NCBI GenBank assembly: GCA_003523465.1
Contig: DQAA01000623.1
Span: forward strand, 1 to 7,730
Reading direction: 5' to 3'
DNA: 7,730 nt
From: Pseudomonas sp.
Lineage (GTDB): Bacteria; Pseudomonadota; Gammaproteobacteria; Pseudomonadales; Pseudomonadaceae
In this document: positions 1 through 6,167 of the stretch, in pieces
Layout of the letters: each line of letters starts with the position of its first letter
Position numbering within the stretch: position 1 is the first letter of the stretch
Notes under the pieces: generated by a model
The model's input: the letters and a program-made list of their open reading frames with translations, nothing else
Databases searched by the model: none
Told to the model about the DNA's origin: nothing
Translations under genes and position numbers: made by a program

Positions 1-276
1 CTGCTCGACGCCGAAAGCGCCAGCCGTCTGCTGGAGCGCCCCGTGAGCTGTCGCCTGGCGATCCGCCCGGAAGCCATCGCCCTGAGCCTGGACGGCGCCC
101 TCGAAGGCCAGGTGCGCAGCCACAGCCTGCTCGGCAATATCATCCGCTACCGCATCGAAGCCCGCGGCGTCGAGCTGCTGGTGGACGTGCTCAACCGCTC
201 ATCCGCCGATCTCTATCCGGATGGACAACGGGTATCCTTGGCAATCGATCCGACTGCCCTGCGCGAAGTCGCGTAG
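1..276 (+). CDS. ABC transporter ATP-binding protein, C-terminal fragment (TOBE domain)
   Basis: The reading frame is open from the first base and ends at TAG 274-276, so only the last 91 residues are present and the start lies upstream of the window. The segment has a CRLAIRPEAI core followed by short beta-strand-like pieces (LEGQVRSHSLLGNIIRYRIEA, LLVDVLN, GQRVSLAID). This is the TOBE domain at the C-terminus of ATPases of the Fe3+/spermidine/sulfate importer type (PotA/FbpC-like). That domain packs against the nucleotide-binding domain and is not catalytic. The Walker and signature motifs are outside the window, so the substrate cannot be inferred. The HAD gene follows after 22 nt on the same strand, which suggests one operon. 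A GTG at 43 is an internal valine codon and not the start. Confidence 0.85.
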   Translation: MLDAESASRLLERPVSCRLAIRPEAIALSLDGALEGQVRSHSLLGNIIRYRIEARGVELLVDVLNRSSADLYPDGQRVSLAIDPTALREVA

Positions 277-298
277 GGATGCATGGGAGTTTTCTGCA

Positions 299-952
299 AT
301 GGCTTTAGCGATCTTCGATCTCGACGAAACCCTGATCCACGGCGACTGCGCCTCGCTGTGGAGCGAGCAGATGGCCCGCCTGGGCTGGGTCGACGGCCCG
401 TCGTTCCTGCGCCGCGACCATGAGCTGATGGAGGCCTACGGCAAGGGGCACCTGGTGATGGAGGACTACATGGCCTTCAGCCTGGAGCCGATTGCCGGGC
501 GCACGCCGGAAGAGGTGGAGCATCTGGTGGAGCCGTGGGTCGAGGACTTCATCGAGCCGATCATCTTCAGCGATGCCTGCCGGGTGATCGCCGAGCACCG
601 CCGCCAGGGCGACCGGATCCTGGTGATCTCGGCGTCGGGCAATCATCTGGTGGGGCCGATCGCGGCGCGGCTGGGGATCGATGAGTTCCTGGCGATCGAC
701 CTGGAGGTGGTCAACGGGGTTTACAGCGGGCGCACCCAGGGCGTGCTGACCTACCGCGAGGGCAAGATCACCCGGTTGCTGGAGTGGCTGGATCAGGAGG
801 AGGAGAACCTGGAGGGGGCGAGTTTCTATTCGGATTCGCGCAATGACCTGCCATTGCTGCTGAAGGTGGACCACCCGCATGTGGTGAATCCGGATCCGGT
901 GTTGCGCGAGCATGCCGAGAAGAATGGCTGGCCGATTCTGGCCTGGAGCTGA
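299..952 (+). CDS. HAD-superfamily IB hydrolase, SerB-like phosphatase
   Basis: The gene encodes a 217-residue cytoplasmic protein with all four HAD motifs. Motif I is FDLDETLIHGD (nucleophile D7, acid/base D9, T11), motif II is ISAS (S111), motif III is K156 in REGKITRL, and motif IV is YSDSRNDLP (D179, D183). The insertion between motifs I and II is a helical C1-type cap (about residues 15-85), as in phosphoserine-phosphatase-like subfamily IB. A Mg2+-dependent phosphomonoesterase is expected, but the substrate is unknown. True SerB is better conserved around its substrate pocket, so I do not call it serB. The frame is open back to 221, but ATG 299 puts the DxD motif at the N-terminus as usual for the family. 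It also has GGGAG at 285-289, 9 nt upstream. It probably shares an operon with the upstream ABC ATPase gene. A REPIN lies directly downstream. Confidence 0.88.
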   Translation: MALAIFDLDETLIHGDCASLWSEQMARLGWVDGPSFLRRDHELMEAYGKGHLVMEDYMAFSLEPIAGRTPEEVEHLVEPWVEDFIEPIIFSDACRVIAEHRRQGDRILVISASGNHLVGPIAARLGIDEFLAIDLEVVNGVYSGRTQGVLTYREGKITRLLEWLDQEEENLEGASFYSDSRNDLPLLLKVDHPHVVNPDPVLREHAEKNGWPILAWS

Positions 953-962
953 TGCATTGTTC

Positions 963-1033
963 TTGAGGGCCTCATCGCCGGCAACGCCGGCTCCCACAGG
1001 TATCGCGTCGGCGTTGGGCGATGAGGCCCTCAA
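963..1033. repeat. REPIN: two inverted REP units forming a long hairpin
   Basis: TTGAGGGCCTCATCGCC (963-979) is perfectly complementary to 1017-1033 (17 bp). The pairing resumes at 982-988 with 1010-1016 and continues weakly at 989-991 with 1007-1009. The left unit, read on the minus strand, contains the GCCGGC-gtt-GCCGGC mini-hairpin (977-991) flanked by GTGGGA and GATGAGG, typical of Pseudomonas REPs. The right unit (1007-1033, plus strand) is the same sequence with a C-to-T change and a 2-nt deletion in the mini-hairpin. Two facing REPs of this kind are called REPINs and are mobilised in trans by RAYT transposases, none of which is encoded here. It fills the 84-nt gap between two convergent genes, where it could also stop or stabilise both transcripts. 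Confidence 0.85.
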
Positions 1034-1036
1034 ACA

Positions 1037-1999
1037 TCACACAAGGGCAGGATCAACCACCAGCACCAGCTTCCCGGACACCTGGTTGCCTGCCAGTTCC
1101 TCGAACGCCGACTGGGCATCCGCCACCGGATAGCTGCCCACCAGTTGCGGTTTCAGCCGCCCTTCGGCAAACAACGGCCAGACCTGCTGGTGCAGATCAC
1201 TCAGCAGATCCGCCTTGAACTGGTCATCGCGGTTGCGCAATGTCGAACCGGTCAGCTGAATGCGCTTGCCCAGCACCAGGGCCAAGTCCAGATCCGCCTT
1301 GCGCCCGCCCATCAAACCGATGATCACCCAGCGCCCGTCCCGTCCCAGCACCTTGAGGTTCAGCGCGGTATAGCTGGCACCCACCGGGTCCAGCACCACA
1401 TCGAACGGGGCGAAATCGTTGAGCGCATCCATGTCGTCGCCACGCACCACGCCGCCACTGGCGCCGAGGCTTGCGCAATAGGCCAGGCGCTCCGCCGAGC
1501 CGACGCTGACCCAGCACGGGCTGCCAAAGGCCTTGCACAGCTGGATCGCCGCCGAGCCCACACCGCTCGCGCCAGCATGCAGCAGGACCTTCTCGCCAGG
1601 CCGCAGGCCGCCGAGCTGGAACAGGTTGAGCCAGGCCGTGGCATATACCTCGGGAATCGCCGCAGCCTCATGCAGGCTCAGGCCCTCGGGCACCGGCAAC
1701 ACATGCCGGGCATCGACCACCACTTCCTCGGCCATGCCGCCACCTGCCAGCAGCGCGCAGACCCGATCACCCACCTGCCAGGACGAGCCGGCACCGACCT
1801 CGGTAATCACCCCGGAACATTCCAGGCCAAGGAACTCGCTGGCGCCTGGTGGCGGTGGATACAGCCCGGCGCGTTGCAACAGGTCGGCACGGTTGAGGCC
1901 GGCAGCGGCAACACGAATTCGTACTTGACCTACATCGCAGGTTGGACTTGTCGCCTCAACCCACTCCACATGTCCGTCAACGCCTTGCAATGCCTTCAC
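1037..1999 (-). CDS. NAD(P)H:quinone oxidoreductase, PIG3/zeta-crystallin type
   Basis: The gene encodes a 320-residue protein of the zinc-independent medium-chain dehydrogenase/reductase family. The N-terminal GroES-like catalytic domain carries the PIG3-type signature GLNRADLLQRAGLYPPPPGAS (about 34-54). The usual zinc-site GHE is replaced by GLECSG (58-63), so no catalytic zinc is expected. The Rossmann domain has the nucleotide-binding stretch HAGASGVGSAAIQL (141-154). The length is normal for the family. The expected activity is cytosolic NADPH-dependent reduction of quinones or related electrophiles, and the physiological substrate is not known. The start is GTG at 1999-1997, chosen because GGAGG lies 4 nt upstream and MKALQ is the family N-terminus. 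The ATG at 2010-2008 is out of frame and stops after four codons. The gene is divergent from prc and convergent with the HAD gene. Confidence 0.92.
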   Translation of the reverse strand: MKALQGVDGHVEWVEATSPTCDVGQVRIRVAAAGLNRADLLQRAGLYPPPPGASEFLGLECSGVITEVGAGSSWQVGDRVCALLAGGGMAEEVVVDARHVLPVPEGLSLHEAAAIPEVYATAWLNLFQLGGLRPGEKVLLHAGASGVGSAAIQLCKAFGSPCWVSVGSAERLAYCASLGASGGVVRGDDMDALNDFAPFDVVLDPVGASYTALNLKVLGRDGRWVIIGLMGGRKADLDLALVLGKRIQLTGSTLRNRDDQFKADLLSDLHQQVWPLFAEGRLKPQLVGSYPVADAQSAFEELAGNQVSGKLVLVVDPALV

Positions 2000-2003
2000 A
2001 GTG

Positions 2004-2008
2004 CCTCC
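2004..2008 (-). promoter_or_regulatory. Ribosome binding site of the quinone oxidoreductase gene
   Basis: On the minus strand GGAGG precedes the GTG start by 4 nt. It is the only good Shine-Dalgarno sequence nearby and fixes GTG 1999 as the start. It overlaps an out-of-frame ATG (2010-2008) whose four-codon reading ends in a TGA overlapping the GTG. That arrangement is probably accidental. Confidence 0.6.
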
Positions 2009-2027
2009 ATAGTTGATGTCAGACGGG

Positions 2028-2055
2028 GCCTGGAGCTGCTAGCTCCAGGCTTTTT
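2028..2055 (+). terminator. Intrinsic terminator upstream of prc, reading toward prc
   Basis: GCCTGGAGCT (2028-2037) pairs perfectly with AGCTCCAGGC (2041-2050), giving a 10-bp stem with a 3-nt loop followed by five T residues (2051-2055). The orientation is plus strand, and the minus strand has no T tract after the stem. No plus-strand gene ends here, because the preceding gene is divergent. The hairpin therefore either blocks antisense transcription coming through the oxidoreductase gene, sits in the prc leader as an attenuator, or ends an unannotated small RNA. The prc start codon is 49 nt further on. Confidence 0.75.
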
Positions 2056-2063
2056 GCATTCTG

Positions 2064-2086
2064 CGACCGGCTCTTTGGAGCCGGCG
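2064..2086. other. Second hairpin in the prc leader region
   Basis: CCGGCTC (2067-2073) pairs with GAGCCGG (2078-2084) around a TTTG loop. CG/CG pairs outside a one-base bulge extend the stem to 2064-2086. No T run follows, so it is not a terminator. It ends 18 nt before the prc ATG and would lie in the 5' untranslated region if transcription starts upstream of it. Its role is unknown; it may affect translation or mRNA stability. Confidence 0.5.
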
Positions 2087-2104
2087 AATCAAAGACGGCC
2101 CACT

Positions 2105-4237
2105 ATGCGTTATCAATTGCCCCTGCGTCGAATCGGCATGAAGCACTTCCTTCCCGGCACCGCCCTTGCCCTGCTGATCGGCCTCGGCAGCCTGCCCCTG
2201 GCGGGCAGTGCCCTCGCCGCAGCCAACCCACCGGCGGCGATCGACTGGAACACGCTGCATCCGGACCGCGACCAGGTGGTTGCAAGCCTTAACGTGGTCG
2301 AGCTGCTCAAGCGCCATCACTACAGCAAACCGCCGCTGAACGACGCCCGCTCGATCATCATCTACGACAGCTACATCAAGCTGCTCGACCCCGCCCGCAG
2401 CTACTTCCTCGCCAGCGATATCGCCGGGTTCGACAAGTGGAAGACCCAGTTCGACGACTTCCTCAAGAGCGGCAACCTGGAACCGGGCTTCGATATCTAC
2501 AAGCGCTATCTGGACCGGGTGAAATCGCGACTGGACTTCACCCTCGCCGAGCTGAACAAGGGTGTCGACAAGATCGACTTCAACGCCCATGAAACCCTGC
2601 TGGTGGACCGCAAGGACGCCCCCTGGATCAAGACCGAGGCCGAGCTCGACGACCTCTGGCGCAAACGCCTGAAAGACGAAGTCCTGCGCCTGAAGATCGC
2701 CGGCAAGGAACCCAAGGCCATCCAGGAACTGCTGACCAAGCGCTACAAGAACCAGCTCGCGCGCCTCGGCCAGACCCGTTCGGAAGACATCTTCCAGGCC
2801 TACATCAACACCTTCGCCCAGTCCTACGATCCGCATACCAACTACCTGTCGCCGGACAACGCGGAAAACTTCGACATCAACATGAGCCTGTCGCTGGAAG
2901 GCATCGGTGCCGTCCTGCAAAGCGACAACGACCAGGTCAAGATCGTCCGCCTGGTGCCCGCAGGCCCTGCGGCCAAGACCAAGCAGGTCGCTCCCGCCGA
3001 CAAGATCATCGGTGTCGCCCAGGGCGACAAGGAAATGGTCGACGTGATCGGCTGGCGCCTGGACGAAGTGGTCAAGCTGATCCGCGGTCCGAAAGGTTCG
3101 GTGGTGCGCCTTGAAGTGATTCCGGCCGGCAACGCGCCGAACGACCAGACCAGCAAGGTGGTATCGATCACCCGCGAGGCGGTCAAGCTGGAAGAGCAGG
3201 CGGCCAAGAAGTCGGTGCTCAACCTCAAGCAGGACGGCCGCGACTACAAGCTGGGCATCATCGAGATCCCGGCCTTCTACCTGGACTTCAAGGCCTACCG
3301 TGCCGGCGATCCGGACTACAAGAGCACCACCCGCGACGTGAAGAAGCTCCTGACCGAGCTGCAGAAGGAAAAAGTCGACGGCGTGGTCATCGACCTGCGC
3401 AACAACGGCGGCGGCTCCCTGCAGGAAGCCACCGAGCTGACCAGCCTGTTCATCGACAAGGGCCCGACCGTGCTCGTGCGCAACAGCGACGGCCGTGTCG
3501 ATGTGCTCGAGGACGAAAACACCGGCGCCTTCTACAAAGGCCCGCTGGCCCTGCTGGTCAACCGCCTGTCCGCCTCGGCTTCGGAGATCTTCGCCGGCGC
3601 CATGCAGGACTACCACCGCGCCCTGATCATCGGCGGCCAGACCTTCGGCAAAGGCACCGTGCAGACCATCCAGCCGCTCAACCACGGCGAACTGAAACTG
3701 ACCCTGGCCAAGTTCTACCGGGTTTCCGGGCAAAGCACCCAGCACCAGGGCGTACTGCCGGACATCGATTACCCGTCGATCATCGACACCAAGGAAATCG
3801 GCGAAAGCGCCCTGCCCGAGGCCATGCCGTGGGACACCATCCGTCCTGCGATCAAGCCGGCCAGCGATCCGTTCAAGCCGTTCCTGGCCCAGCTCAAGGA
3901 ACGTCATGACGTACGCAGCGCCAAGGACGCCGAGTTCGTCTACATCCGCGATCGCCTGGCCCTGACCCAGAAGCTGATGAACGAGAAGACCGTCAGCCTC
4001 AACGAGGAAGAACGCCGCGCCCAGCACGCCGACATCGAAGGCAAGCAACTGGCCCTGGAAAACATCCGGCGCAAGGCCAAGGGCGAAGAGCCGCTGAAGG
4101 AGCTGAAGAAGGAAGACGAGGACGCGATCCCCGCCGAGCCTGATGACAGCAAACCGGAAGACGACGCCTACCTGAGCGAAACCGGGCGCATTCTGCTCGA
4201 CTACCTGGGGCTCAATTCGGCGGTGGCCAAGCACTGA
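2105..4237 (+). CDS. prc: Periplasmic carboxy-terminal processing (tail-specific) protease Prc
   Basis: The gene encodes 710 residues, near the usual length of the Prc/Tsp family (E. coli about 680). In order these are: a Sec signal peptide (basic n-region, hydrophobic core about 15-33, cleavage probably after ALA at 36-38); an N-terminal helical domain; a PDZ domain (about 255-340, LEGIGAVL...VRLVPAGPA); the S41 protease core (about 380-556); and a charged C-terminal domain (DUF3340-like). The catalytic serine is S491 in LSASASEIFAGAM and the lysine is K516 in TFGKGTVQ. D502 also matches the E. coli active-site region. Prc cleaves periplasmic proteins from their C-termini. In P. aeruginosa (AlgO) it degrades truncated MucA and so promotes alginate production. 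ATG 2105 has a weak GACGG 6 nt upstream. ATG 2138 (MKHFLPG) is an alternative that also leaves a good signal peptide, and no strong ribosome site decides between them. A terminator follows at 4320. Confidence 0.96.
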   Translation: MRYQLPLRRIGMKHFLPGTALALLIGLGSLPLAGSALAAANPPAAIDWNTLHPDRDQVVASLNVVELLKRHHYSKPPLNDARSIIIYDSYIKLLDPARSYFLASDIAGFDKWKTQFDDFLKSGNLEPGFDIYKRYLDRVKSRLDFTLAELNKGVDKIDFNAHETLLVDRKDAPWIKTEAELDDLWRKRLKDEVLRLKIAGKEPKAIQELLTKRYKNQLARLGQTRSEDIFQAYINTFAQSYDPHTNYLSPDNAENFDINMSLSLEGIGAVLQSDNDQVKIVRLVPAGPAAKTKQVAPADKIIGVAQGDKEMVDVIGWRLDEVVKLIRGPKGSVVRLEVIPAGNAPNDQTSKVVSITREAVKLEEQAAKKSVLNLKQDGRDYKLGIIEIPAFYLDFKAYRAGDPDYKSTTRDVKKLLTELQKEKVDGVVIDLRNNGGGSLQEATELTSLFIDKGPTVLVRNSDGRVDVLEDENTGAFYKGPLALLVNRLSASASEIFAGAMQDYHRALIIGGQTFGKGTVQTIQPLNHGELKLTLAKFYRVSGQSTQHQGVLPDIDYPSIIDTKEIGESALPEAMPWDTIRPAIKPASDPFKPFLAQLKERHDVRSAKDAEFVYIRDRLALTQKLMNEKTVSLNEEERRAQHADIEGKQLALENIRRKAKGEEPLKELKKEDEDAIPAEPDDSKPEDDAYLSETGRILLDYLGLNSAVAKH

Positions 4238-4285
4238 AAACACCGCTGAAACGATAATGGCGAAATACTATGAGTGCGTAGCATT

Positions 4286-4318
4286 GCGTCATTAAACAGT
4301 CATCAAACTGTCGTGAAA
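4286..4318 (+). promoter_or_regulatory. Candidate PHO box array (three tandem 11-bp units) before the EAL gene
   Basis: Three consecutive 11-mers, GCGTCATTAAA (4286-4296), CAGTCATCAAA (4297-4307) and CTGTCGTGAAA (4308-4318), share GTC, the T at position 7 and the AAA end. The last two give CAGTCATCAAACTGTCGT, 15 of 18 matches to the PhoB consensus CTGTCATAAAACTGTCAT. The 11-bp spacing is what PhoB dimers recognise. The only gene downstream in this orientation is the EAL-CBS-GGDEF gene, 54 nt away. I see no convincing -10 hexamer at the expected distance (about 4325-4330), so promoter function is inferred. Confidence 0.7.
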
Positions 4319-4319
4319 T

Positions 4320-4357
4320 AAGGGACTGAACGCTATCCGCGCTCAGTCCCTTTTTTT
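4320..4357 (+). terminator. Intrinsic terminator of prc
   Basis: The 10-bp stem AAGGGACTGA (4320-4329) with 4343-4352 is extended by CGC/GCG (4331-4333 with 4339-4341) around a TATCC loop. Seven T residues follow (4351-4357). It lies 82 nt after the prc stop and should end the prc transcript. It finishes only 15 nt before the EAL gene start codon, so that gene needs a promoter overlapping or just before it. Confidence 0.9.
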
Positions 4358-4372
4358 CAAGGTAGTAACGAT

Positions 4373-6130
4373 ATGACCATGACCGAACAGCTCAGCGCGT
4401 TGAGTTCCATCCTGACTCAAGGCGGCTTGCACAGCCTGTTCCAGCCTATCGTCTGCCTTTCCGAGCGGCGCATTCTCGGCTACGAGGCCCTGAGCCGCGG
4501 CCCGTCCAACAGCCCCCTGCACTCGCCGATCAACCTGTTCGCCGTGGCCCGTCACGCCGGGCGCCTGACCGAGCTGGAGATCGCCTGCCGCGAGAGCGCC
4601 TGTCGGCGTTTCAGCCAGCAGAAGCTGGACGGCAAGCTGTTCCTCAACGTATCCCCGGAATCCCTGCTCGAACCGCAATACCAGTCCGGCCTGACCTTGA
4701 AACTGCTGCAGAACCTCGGCATCCCGGCGAGCCAGGTGGTCATCGAACTCACCGAGCAGACGCCGACAGACGATTTCCAGCTGCTCTACAACGCCCTGCA
4801 CCACTACCGCGACATGGGCTTTTCCATCGCGCTCGATGACCTCGGCGCCGGCTATTCGAGTCTGCGTTTGTGGTCGGAGCTGCGTCCGGATTATGTAAAG
4901 ATCGACCGCCATTTCATCGATGGCATCCACCTCGATGCGGTCAAGCGCGAGTTCGTCGGCTCCATCCTGCAGATCGCCAAGGCCTCGCGGGCCAAGGTGA
5001 TCGCCGAGGGCATCGAGTTGCCCGAGGAGCTGTCGGTACTGACGGAGATGGGCGTGGACCTGGTCCAGGGCTACCTGATCTGCCGCCCCCAGGAACAACC
5101 GCCAAAAGACGTCGCGCAACTGCTGCCGGGCCAGGTGTTGAACAGCCTGCCGGTCCTGGCTGACGAGGTCACCGACCTGGGTGCCCTGCTGATCGAACAA
5201 CCGGCGGTCACCGGCGACACCGCCACGCCGCTGGTACTGGAAGCCTTCCGCCGCCAGGCCAATCTCAACTCGCTGGCGGTGCTCGACGACCAGCAGCGAC
5301 CCTGCGGCATCGTCCATCGCTATTCGCTCTCCGATGCCCTGCTCAAGCCCTTCGCCACCGAGCTGTTCGCGCGCAAGCCGATCAGCCGGCTGATGAGCGA
5401 GGACTTTCTTGCCGTGGAGCTGACCCAGTCCCTGCAAAGTGTCAGCCGCCTGCTCACCAGCCGGGCCCGGCAGCGCATCGAGGAAGATTTCATCATTACC
5501 CACCAGGGCCGTTACCTGGGCCTGGGCCGGGTGATCGACGTGCTCAAGCTGATCACCGAACAGAAGATCCAGCAGGCCCGCTACGCCAACCCGCTGACCC
5601 TGCTGCCGGGCAACGTACCGATCCAGCAGTGCCTGGCAAGGCTGCTGCAACAGCAGCGCCAGGCGGCGATCTGCTATGTCGATATCGATAGCTTCAAGCC
5701 GTTCAACGACATCTACGGCTATGCCCGTGGCGATGAAGTGCTGCTGTGCCTGGCCCAGTGCCTGAACGAGCGGGTCGACCCGAGCCGGGACTTCGTCGGC
5801 CATATCGGCGGCGACGACTTCATGCTGGTGCTCAGTTCGCAGGATTGGCAGCAACGCCTGGCCGTGCTGCTGGAGGACTTCGAGAAACAGTGCCGGCGCT
5901 TCTACCGCAGCGAGCACCTGGAGGCAGGTTGTTTCATCGCCCATAACCGACTCGGCCAGCGCCAGGAGTTTCCGTTGCTATCGCTGTCGATCGGGGTGGT
6001 GCAATTGCGTCCGGAGACCTGTGCCGAACTGGATGCGGACCAGTTGGCCGACCTCGCCTCGCAGGCCAAGCATCACGCCAAGGAAATCGACGGGGCCAGC
6101 ATGTACCTGATCGATACCGCCGCCGCCTGA
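4373..6130 (+). CDS. EAL-CBS-GGDEF protein, predicted c-di-GMP phosphodiesterase
   Basis: The gene encodes a soluble 585-residue protein without signal or membrane segments. The EAL domain (about 15-245) keeps the catalytic set: E38 (YEALSR), N92 (LNVSPE), E125/E128 (IELTE), D155-D156 (DDLGAGYSSL), K176 (VKID), E212 (AEGIE) and Q232 (VQGYL). An active phosphodiesterase hydrolysing c-di-GMP is therefore expected. Residues about 255-400 form a CBS pair, a likely nucleotide-sensing module. The GGDEF domain (about 405-580) has DIDSFKPFNDIYG but a deviant HIGGDDF (477-483) and no RxxD inhibitory site, so cyclase activity is doubtful and a GTP-binding regulatory role is possible. ATG 4373 has AAGG (4359-4362) 10 nt upstream; ATG 4379 is an alternative in-frame start. 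The upstream PHO-box array recalls RapA of P. fluorescens Pf0-1, but I cannot confirm orthology, so no symbol is given. From memory, P. aeruginosa PA3258 is the counterpart. Confidence 0.93.
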   Translation: MTMTEQLSALSSILTQGGLHSLFQPIVCLSERRILGYEALSRGPSNSPLHSPINLFAVARHAGRLTELEIACRESACRRFSQQKLDGKLFLNVSPESLLEPQYQSGLTLKLLQNLGIPASQVVIELTEQTPTDDFQLLYNALHHYRDMGFSIALDDLGAGYSSLRLWSELRPDYVKIDRHFIDGIHLDAVKREFVGSILQIAKASRAKVIAEGIELPEELSVLTEMGVDLVQGYLICRPQEQPPKDVAQLLPGQVLNSLPVLADEVTDLGALLIEQPAVTGDTATPLVLEAFRRQANLNSLAVLDDQQRPCGIVHRYSLSDALLKPFATELFARKPISRLMSEDFLAVELTQSLQSVSRLLTSRARQRIEEDFIITHQGRYLGLGRVIDVLKLITEQKIQQARYANPLTLLPGNVPIQQCLARLLQQQRQAAICYVDIDSFKPFNDIYGYARGDEVLLCLAQCLNERVDPSRDFVGHIGGDDFMLVLSSQDWQQRLAVLLEDFEKQCRRFYRSEHLEAGCFIAHNRLGQRQEFPLLSLSIGVVQLRPETCAELDADQLADLASQAKHHAKEIDGASMYLIDTAAA

Positions 6131-6133
6131 ACG

Positions 6134-6164
6134 AACCGGGGCCGTATGACGGCCCCGGTTTTTT
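6134..6164. terminator. Terminator shared by the EAL gene and the convergent MORN-ankyrin gene
   Basis: ACCGGGGCCGT (6135-6145) pairs perfectly with 6149-6159 around a 3-nt loop, and a T run occupies 6159-6164. It starts 4 nt after the EAL gene stop codon. It also lies 3 nt past the end of the minus-strand gene. In that direction the stem is followed by TTCGTTC, a poorer U tract, so termination is strong on the plus strand and plausible on the minus strand. Confidence 0.9.
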
Positions 6165-6167
6165 GCA

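Noticed and set aside
305..1033. Minus-strand open frame of 242 codons opposite the HAD gene
   Set aside because: The HAD motifs are on the plus strand, and the antisense frame begins inside the REPIN and has no motif.
2016..2042. Eight-codon ORF (ATG...TAG) running into the stem of the 2028-2055 terminator, suggestive of a leader peptide
   Set aside because: It has no Shine-Dalgarno sequence and no run of a regulatory codon (one Trp, one Cys), so it is most likely chance.
1145..2104. Upstream extension of the prc frame by 320 codons
   Set aside because: It runs antisense through the oxidoreductase gene and across a terminator. The signal peptide begins just after 2105, so the extension is not translated.
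2039..4243. Minus-strand open frame of 734 codons opposite prc
   Set aside because: Prc on the plus strand has a signal peptide, PDZ and full S41 active site. The antisense translation shows no domain and is a by-product of GC-rich codon bias.
4343..5944. Minus-strand open frame of 533 codons opposite the EAL-CBS-GGDEF gene
   Set aside because: It is low-complexity, rich in L, Q, A and V, with no motif. The plus strand is unambiguously coding.
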